Made by a program: the position numbers and the translations under genes
DNA from: CAYMYN01 sp964394665
Lineage (GTDB): Bacteria > Planctomycetota > UBA1135 > GCA-002686595
Reading direction: 5' to 3'
Assembly: GCA_964394665.1 (NCBI GenBank)
Contig: CAYMYN010000018.1
Span: 1 to 64,000, forward strand
DNA: 64,000 bases
Part shown: positions 25,593-33,905 of the stretch, in pieces
Layout: each line of letters begins with the position of its first letter
Numbering within the stretch: the first letter of the stretch is position 1
Notes under the pieces: generated by a model
The model's database searches: none
The model's input: the letters and a program-made list of their open reading frames with translations, nothing else
What the model was told of the DNA's origin: nothing

Positions 25593-25669
25593 GGCGGTGT
25601 AGCTCAGTTGGTTAGAGCAGCGGAATCATAATCCGCGTGTCGGGGGTTCGAATCCCTCCACCGCTACCA
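25593..25669 (+). tRNA. tRNA-Met (CAT), elongator type
   Basis: A 77-nt cloverleaf with encoded CCA (25667-25669). The acceptor stem pairs 25593-25599 with 25659-25665 (first pair G-U), T8 is present, the D-arm contains AGCTCAGTTGGTTAGAGC, the anticodon loop is ATCATAA with CAT at 25627-25629, and the T-arm has GGTTCGAATCC. It lacks the three G-C pairs and unpaired first position of initiator tRNA, so it is elongator Met; a tRNA-Ile2 with modified CAU cannot be fully excluded. It is immediately followed by the ATPase-helicase cassette; tRNA 3' ends are common integration sites. Confidence 0.95.
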
Positions 25670-25812
25670 CCCCCTCCGAAGGGTCGTCCGGGTGGCCGCG
25701 GCGCTGCGGCGGGGGCGACCGAGCGCTCCGCGTGGGTCCCCGGGAGAGTCCCGCGACGGCCCGTTCGCGGCCACGGCCCGGCCCGGCCGGCAGTCCCGTA
25801 CCGAGGAGCCCC

Positions 25813-26697
25813 GTGACCCTACCGGCCAGCGAGTCCCGCACCGAGCCCGCCGATCCGACCCAGCTCGTCCACGACGCCGCCGAGCGCCTCGAGCGGGAGA
25901 TCCACGCGCGCCAGGAGGCGCTCAAGGGGCTGCGCGGCCTGACGCGTTCGGGGGCCCTCGGCGACCTCGAGAAGTTCCGCAAGGCCCTGCCCAAGGTGCT
26001 GGGGTCCCTGCGCGCGCCCGGCCTGGGCCTCGAGGCGCTGGCCGCGGAGCTCGAGGGCTTGCCCGAGCGCCTGGCCGCCGAGGGCCGGCGCCGCTTCGGG
26101 CGCGAGCTGCGCGAGGCCTGCGAGTCGGCCGGCGTCGCGTTGCGGGTCGTGCGCAGCGAGGAGCCGATCGAGCTGCGCCTGGCGCCCCTGGCGGTCGAGG
26201 TCGACCACCGCAAGGGCCGCGCGCGCCTGTCCTTCGCCCGCAACCTGCTCGGCGAGTGCGCGGCCGACGCACGCGAGGTGCTGGCCGCCCACCGCAAGCT
26301 CGTCGCCTCCCTGGAGGGTCCCTTCGACCCGGCGGCCTACTTCGAGGCCTGCTGGCGCGCCTACCGCTCGGCCCTGGCCGTCGAAGGCAAGCGCATGCAG
26401 GACCGCGTCGAGCTGCTCGACTTCCTGCCGCGCCTGGCGCTCGAGCTGCAGGGCAAGAAGTTCCGCGTCGACCCGACCGCCGAGCACTTCGAGGCCTACC
26501 CGCGGGCGCGCTTCGCCTACGACGTGTTGCGTCTGCGGCGCGCCGGCGCCCTCGAGCAGCAGGGCCGCCGGATCCAGTTCGGCGTCGCGACGGGGACCTC
26601 GGCCAGCCAGAAGGAGCGCGTGGTCTACCTCGAGGACGAGGAAGGGCGCGGCGAGTACAAGTTGACGGTCTTCTTCCGCGTCGAGGAACCCACTTGA
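25813..26697 (+). CDS. unknown helical protein, first gene of the ATPase-helicase cassette
   Basis: A 294-residue protein I do not recognise. GTG 25813 is chosen because GAGGAG lies 4 nt upstream and the reading becomes protein-like there. Residues 20-110 are Leu/Glu/Arg-rich and predicted helical (AERLEREIHARQEALKGLRG), perhaps coiled coil; 130-170 look beta-rich (ELRLAPLAVEVDHRKGRARL), and the C-terminus ends in acidic strands. There is no signal peptide, transmembrane segment or nuclease motif. Its stop overlaps the next gene's TTG start by 4 nt, so it is probably made in fixed ratio with the two ATPases. A subunit or adaptor of their complex is a reasonable guess only. Confidence 0.75.
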   Translation: MTLPASESRTEPADPTQLVHDAAERLEREIHARQEALKGLRGLTRSGALGDLEKFRKALPKVLGSLRAPGLGLEALAAELEGLPERLAAEGRRRFGRELREACESAGVALRVVRSEEPIELRLAPLAVEVDHRKGRARLSFARNLLGECAADAREVLAAHRKLVASLEGPFDPAAYFEACWRAYRSALAVEGKRMQDRVELLDFLPRLALELQGKKFRVDPTAEHFEAYPRARFAYDVLRLRRAGALEQQGRRIQFGVATGTSASQKERVVYLEDEEGRGEYKLTVFFRVEEPT

Positions 26698-27944
26698 AGG
26701 ACACCGGTGCGGCCCTCGCTCGGGCCATCGTGCAGCGCATGGGGGAGACCGGCCAGCCCCCCGAGCGGGGCTCCCTGCGGGTCAACGTGGGCACCGAGGC
26801 CGTGCTCGAGCTGCTGCGCACCGAGTACCTGGTGCCGATCCGCGAGAGCGGCCGGAACTCCTCGTTCAAGCTCGTGCAGGCGCCCTTCGGCGGCGGCAAG
26901 ACCCACTTCCTGCACTGCCTGCGGGAGGTCGGCTGGCGCGAGGGGTTCGCCACCAGCCTGGTCGGCATCAGCCCCCAGGAGTGCCCCTTCGACGACACGG
27001 TCAGCATCTACCGCGAGGTCGCGCGGCGCATCGAGCTGCCGCCGGAGTCCGAGGACGAGGAGAGCGAGCCCGGCATCGACCTCGTGTTGCGGGCCCTGGT
27101 CGAGCGGCGCGCGGCCCAGTACGGCGTCGACGCGGTGCGCACCTGGCTGTCCGAGGAGTTCTCCCGCGCGCGCGTTGACAACCGGGCGGTGCGCCGCGCG
27201 GCGGAGGTCTTCATGACCGCCGTGCTCGAGCGCGACGCCGAGAAGGAGGACGTCGCGGCGGCCTTCCTGCGCGGCGAGGACGTGCGCCGCGAGGAGCTCG
27301 TGCCCCTGCGCATCCGCGAGCAGCTCGAGCCCAAGACGGCCTTCGCCTTCCTGCGCGCCCTCGTGCAGGTGTTGCGCGCCCTGGAGGTGCCCGGCCTGAT
27401 CCTGCTCTTCGACGAGCTGGATCGCGTGATGAGCCTCTCGGTCAAGCGCCGCAAGGCGATCGGCGACAACCTGCGCGCGATGATCGACCACTGCGGGCAG
27501 GCGACGCTCCCGGCCCTCCTGTGGGTCTACGCCGTGCCGCCCGAGTTCCTGACCACGGTCGTGCCCGAGTATCCGGCCCTCGAGCAACGCCTGCGCGGCG
27601 CGGCCGAGTTCTCGGAGGCCAGCCCGCTCGGGCCCGTGATCGACCTCGACCACCTGCCCCTCCCGCCCGAGGAGCTCTTCCGGCGCATCGGCCTGCGCCT
27701 GCTCGAACTCTTCGAGGAGGCCTACGGCCGCGAACTCGACCACGGCTTGCAGGAGCGCAACCTGGCCCTGCTCGCCAAGGCCATGGCCGAGGACGCCCTC
27801 GAATCGGGCACGCGCCGCATCTTCGTCAAGCGCGCGGTCGAGCTGCTGCACGCGCAGCTCGTCCAGCCCCGCCTGCTCACCCGCGGCGACCTCGAAGCCG
27901 TCGTCGCCGCGCGCTACGAACTCGAGGGGGAAGAGCTGTTGTGA
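26694..27944 (+). CDS. BrxD/DUF2791-like P-loop ATPase
   Basis: A 416-residue ATPase. The start is TTG 26694, which overlaps the preceding TGA (TTGA); the first in-frame ATG is 15 codons further in. The P-loop is APFGGGKTH (63-71; Lys69, Thr70) and Walker B is LILLFDELD (235-243), followed by a helical region and a winged-helix-like C-terminus. The general form is the AAA+/STAND-related BREX ATP-binding family (BrxC/BrxD, DUF2791). Length fits BrxD (about 430) rather than BrxC (about 1200). It probably loads or drives the helicase encoded two genes downstream; DNA binding is likely but not visible as a motif. Confidence 0.75.
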   Translation: MKDTGAALARAIVQRMGETGQPPERGSLRVNVGTEAVLELLRTEYLVPIRESGRNSSFKLVQAPFGGGKTHFLHCLREVGWREGFATSLVGISPQECPFDDTVSIYREVARRIELPPESEDEESEPGIDLVLRALVERRAAQYGVDAVRTWLSEEFSRARVDNRAVRRAAEVFMTAVLERDAEKEDVAAAFLRGEDVRREELVPLRIREQLEPKTAFAFLRALVQVLRALEVPGLILLFDELDRVMSLSVKRRKAIGDNLRAMIDHCGQATLPALLWVYAVPPEFLTTVVPEYPALEQRLRGAAEFSEASPLGPVIDLDHLPLPPEELFRRIGLRLLELFEEAYGRELDHGLQERNLALLAKAMAEDALESGTRRIFVKRAVELLHAQLVQPRLLTRGDLEAVVAARYELEGEELL

Positions 27945-29494
27945 GCGAGGCGCTGGCTCCCGACGACGAGGTCCTGCACCCCGTCCACGGGGCCGGGCGC
28001 GTGCTCGGCCTGCGACCCGGGCGACGGGTGCGCGTGCGCTTCGACCGCCAGCCGCACCTGCCGCGCACGGTGCGCGAGGACGAGGTGCGGCCCGTGCCCG
28101 CGGCGGCCCGCGACATCCTGGAGCAGATGGGCCTGGGTCCCGACGGTCGGCCGCTGGTCGTGCCGCCCCTCGAGGCCGCGGCCGTCGCCGAGCGCGAGCG
28201 GCTCGCCGCCGCGCCCCAACCCGCGCCGCGCCCGCGCCGCGCGCGGCCGGCCTACATCGACACCGCCCCCGCGCCCCCCCGCGAGCGGCCCGTGCACGTC
28301 CCGGCCGACCCCGCGCGGCGCGCTTCCTATCGCCAAGCCCTCGAGGCCCTGCGCTGCGGCGTCGTGCCCGCCGAGCACGCCAGCGACTACACCGTGGGCC
28401 GCGAGCGGGAGCTGGATCACATCGCCGCCCTGCTCGACGCCGGCCGCGGCCTGCGCGTCGTGTGGGGGGACTACGGGACGGGCAAGACGCACCTCCTGGA
28501 GGTCGCCGAGCAGATGGCGCTCGAGGCGAACTTCCTCGTCTCGCGCGTCACCCTCGATCCGGCCGAGGTGCCGCCCAGCCACCCCCAGCGCCTGTACCGC
28601 GCCCTGGCCGAGCACCTGCGCACCCCGGGCGAGCTCGAGCCCGGCCTCGAGCCCCTGATCCGACGCCTGGCGCACAGCGACGACCACCGCCTGCCCTCGG
28701 GGGCGCGCGCCAGCCGCTTCCTCTCGCCCTACGCCTACGCCGCGTGGCTGGAGGACCCCCGCACCCTCGACTGGGCCCACGACTACGCCCACGGCTACGG
28801 CGTCGATCCGCACGAGGGCCGCTACCGCCTGGATCGCTGCGGTTGGCCGGGCCTGCCGCCCCTGACCCTCAGCGACTACCGCACCTACGGGCGCGTGTAC
28901 GTCAACCTGGTCGGCAACCTCGCTTGCTGGGCGCGCGACGCGGGTTTTGCGGGCCTGGTCGTGCTGTTCGACGAGGTCGAGTTCGTCGGCGCCTGCGACC
29001 GCGAGCACCTCGAGTTCGCGCGCGAGGTGCTCTCGCACTACGCCGCGGCGGTGCTCGAGCGCGCCGAGCTGGGCTTCGACCCCGAGCAGGATCTCTACCG
29101 CGGCGGGCACGAGGTGCACCGCAGCCTGCCCCTGCGCTACGAGCCCGACCAACCCCTGTCGGTGGTCTTCGCGCTGACGCCCGAGCCCGCGATCGAGGAG
29201 CTCCTGCACCGCATGTTGCCCGAGCGCACCCGCGACCTGTGGCTCGACGAGCTCGAGCCCGCCCACGGGCCCGAGCTCGTGCGCCGCATCGCGGCCCTGT
29301 TCGAGGCCGCCTACCCGGACGCGTCGCCGGACGCGCAGGCCCTCGAGCGACTCGGGGATCGGGTGGGCACGATGCTCGCCGAGGGTCAGGGCAACGCACG
29401 CCGCGTCGTGCAACGCATCGTGCACCACCTCGACGCCGAGCGCCTGGGACGCACCCCGCCCGTTCCCGCGGCGCGCCCGGGGGCCGTCGGGTGA
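27941..29494 (+). CDS. CarD-like domain fused to a DUF2791/BrxD-type ATPase
   Basis: A 517-residue protein from GTG 27941 (GTGA overlap with the previous stop). Residues 8-50 (DEVLHPVHGAGRVLGL...VRFD) resemble the CarD/TRCF RNA-polymerase-interacting Tudor-like domain. A Pro/Ala/Arg-rich linker runs to about 125. The ATPase domain has Walker A GDYGTGKTHLL (176-186) and Walker B LVVLFDEVE (339-347), with SDYRTYGRVYVNLVG just upstream of Walker B, as in DUF2791. It is a second, divergent ATPase next to the 26694 gene, so a hetero-oligomer is plausible. The CarD-like module suggests contact with RNA polymerase or a DNA translocase, which is unusual in defence ATPases. Confidence 0.8.
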   Translation: MSEALAPDDEVLHPVHGAGRVLGLRPGRRVRVRFDRQPHLPRTVREDEVRPVPAAARDILEQMGLGPDGRPLVVPPLEAAAVAERERLAAAPQPAPRPRRARPAYIDTAPAPPRERPVHVPADPARRASYRQALEALRCGVVPAEHASDYTVGRERELDHIAALLDAGRGLRVVWGDYGTGKTHLLEVAEQMALEANFLVSRVTLDPAEVPPSHPQRLYRALAEHLRTPGELEPGLEPLIRRLAHSDDHRLPSGARASRFLSPYAYAAWLEDPRTLDWAHDYAHGYGVDPHEGRYRLDRCGWPGLPPLTLSDYRTYGRVYVNLVGNLACWARDAGFAGLVVLFDEVEFVGACDREHLEFAREVLSHYAAAVLERAELGFDPEQDLYRGGHEVHRSLPLRYEPDQPLSVVFALTPEPAIEELLHRMLPERTRDLWLDELEPAHGPELVRRIAALFEAAYPDASPDAQALERLGDRVGTMLAEGQGNARRVVQRIVHHLDAERLGRTPPVPAARPGAVG

Positions 29495-31506
29495 GCGCGG
29501 GGACCGGGCCCGGAACCCAGGGCCTGCGCGCGCTCTTGCCGCGCACCTACACGGCCTTCCTGGGTCGCTTTGCGCGCCCCAGCGAGGTGCAGCTCGCGGC
29601 CGTGCCCGAGGTGCTCGGGGGGCGCGACGTGTTGCTCTGCGCGCCGACCGCCTCGGGCAAGACCGAGGCCTACGCCGCGCCGGCCGTCGAGCGCCTGGGC
29701 GCGGCGCGCGCCGAGCGCCCGGCGCTGGTCGTGGTGAGCCCCACGCGCGCCCTGGCCAACGACCTCAAGCGCCGCCTCGAGGGTCCGATGCACGGCGTCG
29801 GGGTCCGCTTCGGACGCTACACCGGCGAACACAAGGAGCGCATCGACGGCGCGTTGCCCGAGGTGCTCGTGACGACGCCCGAGGCCCTCGACTCGCTCCT
29901 CGCGCGGCGCGCGGCGCTCCTGGCGGGGGTGCGCTGCGTGGTGCTGGACGAGATCCACGTGCTCGACGGCACGCCGCGCGGCGACCAGGTGCGCGTGTTG
30001 CTCGAGCGCCTCGAGCGCGGCGCCGAACGTCGACCGCAGCGCATCGCCGCCAGCGCGACCGTGGAGCGGCCCAACGAGCTCGCCGCGCGCTACCTCGCCG
30101 ACGCGGCCGTGGTGGACGTCGCCGGTGCGCGCCAGATCCGGGCCCGTTTCTTTGCCGGCACGAGCCCCGAGGACCTGGCCCGGCACCTGGGCGAGCTCGC
30201 CCGGGCCGGGCTGCGCAAGGTGCTCGTGTTCGTGAACCGCCGGCGCGACGTGGACCTCTTGGCCGCCGCCCTGCCCGGGCGCACGCCCTTCGGCGCGGCG
30301 GTGTTCGCGCACCACGGCTCGCTCTCGCGCGCCGCGCGCGAGGGGACCGAGCGGCGCTTCCACGACGCGCCCGCGGCCGTGGCCGTCGCGACGCTCACGT
30401 TGGAGCTGGGCATCGACATCGGCACGGTCGACTACGTGTTGCTCGCCGGGCCGCCGCCGGGCGTGCCGAGCCTCCTGCAGCGCCTGGGCCGCGGCGGCCG
30501 GCGCGGCGACACCAGCCGCGTGGGTTGCGCCTTCGCGAGCGCCGGCGAGGAACACGTGTTCCGCAGCCTGCTGCGCTGCGCCAAGGAACGCCGCCTGTGC
30601 GCGCCGCCCTACGCCTTCCGCCCCGGGGTGCTCGTACAGCAGGCGATCGTGCTCGCCGGCGGCCGCGGACACGTCGGCGCGGCGGACCTCGTGGGCGTGT
30701 TGCCGCCCGAGCTGCGGCCCCAGCTCTCGCTCGGCGAGGCGCGCGCATTGCTCGACGGGCTCGTTTCGGCGGGTCTCTTCGAGGCGCCGCGCGCCGGCCG
30801 TTACGTGCTCGGCCCCGAACAAGAGCGCCTGTACGACCTCGGCAAGCGCCACTCGAACTTCTCGGTGCCGCCGGGCATCGAACTCGTGGATCGGCTCACC
30901 GGCGACGTCCTGGGTTCCCTCGACGGCCGCCGGCTCAGCTCGCGCACGAACATCGGCGGGCGCGGGGTGAAGGCCGTGCGCGAGGCCGACGGACGCATCC
31001 TGGTCGACGCGGCCGCGGGCGGGGAACCGGGGAGCTACACCTCCGACGCCGCGCCCCTGGTGAGCGCGCGCTTCGCCCGCGAGGTCTGCGCCGATCTGGG
31101 CGCGGGCCGGGACGAGTGGCTCCAGGCGCGGGTCGACGACGTGTGGGTGCTCGCCCACGGCCTGGGCACGCTCGGGGGCCTGTTCCTCAGCGAACACCTC
31201 GCGCGTCGCCAGGGTGGGGGAGCGGTGGCCGCCGCCGGCCCCTACACCCTGCACCTCGCGCGCGAGCTGCGCAGCCTGCCCCCGGCGGGCGCGGACGACC
31301 TCGAGGCCTTCGTGCGCCGCCGCGCCCACGAACTCGCACGCCTGGCCGGGATGGGGCCCTTCCACGCGCTCCTGCCCGAAGAGCTCGCCCGTCGCGCGCT
31401 GCACGCGACCCTGGGAGCGGACGAGTTGCTCGAGCGCCTGGCGACCGCCGCCCTACGCCGCGTCGAGCCGGCGCAGTCCGAGCTCCCGACCTGGCGCAGC
31501 CTCTGA
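29491..31506 (+). CDS. superfamily 2 DEAD/DEAH helicase, Lhr/BrxHI-like
   Basis: A 671-residue helicase from GTG 29491 (GTGA overlap). Motifs in order: Q-motif region RPSEVQ (about 29-34), motif I APTASGKTEA (51-60), Ia SPTRALAND, II DEIH (153-156), III SAT (188-190), IV-V LVFVNRRRDV and ATLTLELGIDIG, VI QRLGRGGRRG. The remaining 300 residues carry winged-helix and helical regions, but the protein is far shorter than full Lhr (about 1500) and matches the size of BrxHI-type helicases. It is the last gene of the coupled cassette; an ATP-dependent nucleic-acid translocase working with the two ATPases is the likely role. Confidence 0.85.
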   Translation: MSAGTGPGTQGLRALLPRTYTAFLGRFARPSEVQLAAVPEVLGGRDVLLCAPTASGKTEAYAAPAVERLGAARAERPALVVVSPTRALANDLKRRLEGPMHGVGVRFGRYTGEHKERIDGALPEVLVTTPEALDSLLARRAALLAGVRCVVLDEIHVLDGTPRGDQVRVLLERLERGAERRPQRIAASATVERPNELAARYLADAAVVDVAGARQIRARFFAGTSPEDLARHLGELARAGLRKVLVFVNRRRDVDLLAAALPGRTPFGAAVFAHHGSLSRAAREGTERRFHDAPAAVAVATLTLELGIDIGTVDYVLLAGPPPGVPSLLQRLGRGGRRGDTSRVGCAFASAGEEHVFRSLLRCAKERRLCAPPYAFRPGVLVQQAIVLAGGRGHVGAADLVGVLPPELRPQLSLGEARALLDGLVSAGLFEAPRAGRYVLGPEQERLYDLGKRHSNFSVPPGIELVDRLTGDVLGSLDGRRLSSRTNIGGRGVKAVREADGRILVDAAAGGEPGSYTSDAAPLVSARFAREVCADLGAGRDEWLQARVDDVWVLAHGLGTLGGLFLSEHLARRQGGGAVAAAGPYTLHLARELRSLPPAGADDLEAFVRRRAHELARLAGMGPFHALLPEELARRALHATLGADELLERLATAALRRVEPAQSELPTWRSL

Positions 31507-31644
31507 TGGGCCGAGAAAGAATCAAGCGGACCCGGAACGGACCCAGAGCAGACCATCCAGACGGACCCTCAGAACGCCCTTTGGACGGCCGGCAAGCCGG
31601 CCGTACCGAGAGCGCTCGAATGCTTCTCACACTCTGATGGGCCG
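31507..31644. repeat. interspersed intergenic repeat, copy 1, with 13-bp flanking direct repeats
   Basis: About 120 nt that align with the copy at 42038-42160, including AGCGGACCCGGA, GAGCAGACC, CCAGACGG, CTTTGGACGGCC and GCTCGAAT. At its centre is a perfect 9-bp hairpin, ACGGCCGGC (31585-31593), AA, GCCGGCCGT (31596-31604). The same 13 bases, CTCTGATGGGCCG, occur at 31501-31513 (covering the helicase stop codon) and 31632-31644, as expected for a target duplication, although part may belong to the element. There is no open frame of note. It fills the space between two convergent genes. Confidence 0.7.
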
Positions 31645-31656
31645 GGGGTCAACGGT

Positions 31657-33300
31657 TCAGCGCGCGCTGCCCCCGGCGAGCTTGGTGCTGGCCTGCGCGA
31701 GGACGTGGTGGGCGACCTGGTTGCTGCCGTAGCCGGCGGGGAGCTGCACGAAGGGCTTCTTCGCCGCCTCGGCCACGCGGCGCAGCTCTCCGAAGGCGTG
31801 GTCGCTCCAGCGCACGGCGACGATCACCAGGTCCACGTCGGGGTGCGTGATCTGTTCGATCAAGGGGTCGATCGAGCGGTGCGGGCGGGTCGAGCGCCAG
31901 CGCAGCTCGGCCAGGCCCAGGTCGCGCACCAGGCGCTGCTCCTCGTCCACGCGCCGCTCGCCGCCGACCAGCACCACGACCTTGCCCGCCAGCAGCTTGC
32001 GCGCGGCGAGCACCTCGGGCGAGGGCGTCGGGCTGGTCGGCGCGGCCGGCGTCGCCGCCTGCGAGCGCGCGGCCACCAGGTCGTCCACGGCTTGCAACAC
32101 GCGCTGCGCCCCGGCGGGCACGGCCAGGTCCTCGGGCAACTCGTCGAGGTGCGCCAGGAGCGGCTCGCAGACCTCGCGGCTGGTGGGTGGGCGGCGTCCT
32201 TCGACCCACAGGTCGAGGGTGCGCAGCACGTCCGTCCACGTCGCGCGGCGCTCGCCGGGATCCCCGGCGCGCGTGAGGCGCGAGACCTGGTAGTGGAGCT
32301 TGTCCACCAGGCGCTTGCGCTCGCGCTTGTCGTCCTCCTCGCGTCGCAGGCGCTCGCCCAGGGCGTCGAGCCGTTCCCGGCGCGCGAGCCAGTCGGCGGG
32401 CTCGGCCGGATCCTCGCGGCGCAGGTGGCGCGGCACGTAGATCGAGTGCCGATAGCCGAGCTCCTTGACCCAGATGTACAGGTCGAGCTGATCGGGGTCG
32501 TCGAAGACGTCGACCTCGATCAGCGCGGCGCGCAGGGCCGATTGCACCTCCGCGGCGAGGAACAGCAGCTCCTCGGGCGGCGCCACCGCGCCGGTGATCC
32601 AGGTGCGGGTCGAGAGCACGACCTCGACCACCTGGGCCAGGTTCTCGTAGGCTTCGGCGCACAGCTCGAGCGCGGGGTCCTCGGGGCTGGGGCGCGCGCG
32701 ATCGAGCGGCCAGGGCAAGAACCCGCCCAGCTCGCGCGCGCGGGCGAGCAGCGCCTCGCGCTCGCGCTCGACGAGCTCGGGGTCGTCGTGGCGGCGCAGC
32801 GCGAAGTGGCACGCCTCGGCCTTGAGCCGCGAGCGATCGCGGGTGCGCTCGAGCACCCAGGGCCAATCCTCCTCCGCCCGCGGCCCGGGTCCCGGACCGG
32901 CGCCATTGCCGGCGCGGGGCCGCGTGGGCACGCGCGCCTTGGTCGGCTCCTCGGGCAGGATCACGCGGCCCTCGAGGTTGATCGGCACGCGCGGGTCCAG
33001 GGTCCCCTCGGCCATGCGCGCGGCGACGACCACCGTCTTGCCGCCGATCGAGAGCGGGCGTGCCTCGACGCGCGGCGGTTCCGGTTGCGCGCCCGGCTCG
33101 CCGCGCGCCGGCGCGGCGACGGGCGCGGCGCTCGGCTCCGGAGTCGGTGCCGGCGCGCGCGTCGCCAACTCGGCCGTGAGCCAACGGGCGAGCTCGCCGA
33201 GCGCTTCCCGACGCTCTCCGCGCTCACCGCACTGCGCGAGCAGCCCCTCGAGCAGGTCGCGGGCGGCGCGCAGGAAAGGGTCGCTGTTCGGCGCGGACAT
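31657..33300 (-). CDS. DUF2325-type protein with variable N-terminal region
   Basis: A 547-residue protein. ATG 33300 is chosen over the in-frame ATG at 33309 because TACCAT (complement of 33308-33313) overlaps the earlier ATG and lies 7 nt before 33300, the leaderless spacing seen here. After a Pro/Ala-rich linker (about 40-145) there is a long helical region with Arg/Glu-rich segments. The last 100 residues (GKVVVLVGGERR, DVDLVIVAVRWSDHAFGEL, KKPFVQLPAGYGSN) form a small Rossmann-like domain matching DUF2325. DUF2325 has no established reaction. It is convergent with the helicase cassette across the repeat, so a link to that system is possible but not shown. Confidence 0.7.
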   Translation of the reverse strand: MSAPNSDPFLRAARDLLEGLLAQCGERGERREALGELARWLTAELATRAPAPTPEPSAAPVAAPARGEPGAQPEPPRVEARPLSIGGKTVVVAARMAEGTLDPRVPINLEGRVILPEEPTKARVPTRPRAGNGAGPGPGPRAEEDWPWVLERTRDRSRLKAEACHFALRRHDDPELVEREREALLARARELGGFLPWPLDRARPSPEDPALELCAEAYENLAQVVEVVLSTRTWITGAVAPPEELLFLAAEVQSALRAALIEVDVFDDPDQLDLYIWVKELGYRHSIYVPRHLRREDPAEPADWLARRERLDALGERLRREEDDKRERKRLVDKLHYQVSRLTRAGDPGERRATWTDVLRTLDLWVEGRRPPTSREVCEPLLAHLDELPEDLAVPAGAQRVLQAVDDLVAARSQAATPAAPTSPTPSPEVLAARKLLAGKVVVLVGGERRVDEEQRLVRDLGLAELRWRSTRPHRSIDPLIEQITHPDVDLVIVAVRWSDHAFGELRRVAEAAKKPFVQLPAGYGSNQVAHHVLAQASTKLAGGSAR

Positions 33301-33434
33301 ACCCGCCATGGTAGCCCCCGCGCGCCGTCCGCCAGTCGCGCGATCCGCACCCCCGTTCGCCTGGGGCCAGGGTGCGAACGGCGCGGCGCCCCGAACGGGG
33401 TGGGGCCCGGCGGCGACGGTTCACCCGGCCGGGT

Positions 33435-33905
33435 TCACTCTCCGGGGGCGAACCGTTCGTGCCCCTGCTCCTCGAGCTCGCCGAGCTCGGACCACAGTTT
33501 CTGCGCGCGCTCGACGTCGCCGTCGAGGACCGCCAACTCGAGTTCGAGGGCGCGTTGCAGGAACACGGTCAGCGCGCGCCGGTAGGCGCGCAGCAGCGCG
33601 TCGCGCTCGGCCTCGGGCACGGACTTGGCCATGGGCGGGGCGAGGCGCCGCGCGTCGAGCACGGCGAGCTGGAGCGCCTCGAGCTCGGTCAGCGCGCTCG
33701 GCCGCTGCGCGGCGTCGCGCACCGAGCGGCGCAGCACGCGCATGGACGACTCCATGCGCTTCATCGCCTGCGCCAGGGCCTCTTCGGCGGGCGCGTCCGA
33801 CTGGGCGCCGGCCGGGCGCGGTGCGGCGAGGACGGGCAGGAGCAGCAGCAGCGCCAGGGCGCCGGCGAAGGGGATCTGCTTGGGCATGGTGTGGCGCGGG
33901 CGCAT
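33435..33905 (-). CDS. periplasmic cytochrome b562-like protein
   Basis: A 156-residue protein. ATG 33905 overlaps the TGA of the Gfo/Idh gene by one base (coupled); ATG 33887 is an alternative that still leaves a full signal peptide (ALALLLLLPVLAA). The mature part is a four-helix bundle with Met residues in helix 1 (AMKRMESSMRVLRR) and a terminal EEQGHERF, placing a Met and a His where cytochrome b562 binds haem. The sequence lacks CxxCH, so any haem is non-covalent. An electron-carrier role beside oxidoreductases is plausible; haem-free relatives exist, so binding is unproven. Confidence 0.65.
   Translation of the reverse strand: MRPRHTMPKQIPFAGALALLLLLPVLAAPRPAGAQSDAPAEEALAQAMKRMESSMRVLRRSVRDAAQRPSALTELEALQLAVLDARRLAPPMAKSVPEAERDALLRAYRRALTVFLQRALELELAVLDGDVERAQKLWSELGELEEQGHERFAPGE

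Noticed and set aside
25593..33300. A complete BREX or DISARM system
   Set aside because: No methyltransferase (PglX/DrmMI), PglZ phosphatase, BrxC-size ATPase, BrxL or PLD nuclease gene is present; only the ATPase-helicase part resembles BREX.
25593..33300. Integrated element with tRNA-derived attachment sites
   Set aside because: No integrase gene and no second copy of the tRNA-Met 3' end (GGTTCGAATCCC and following bases) was found by eye in the window.
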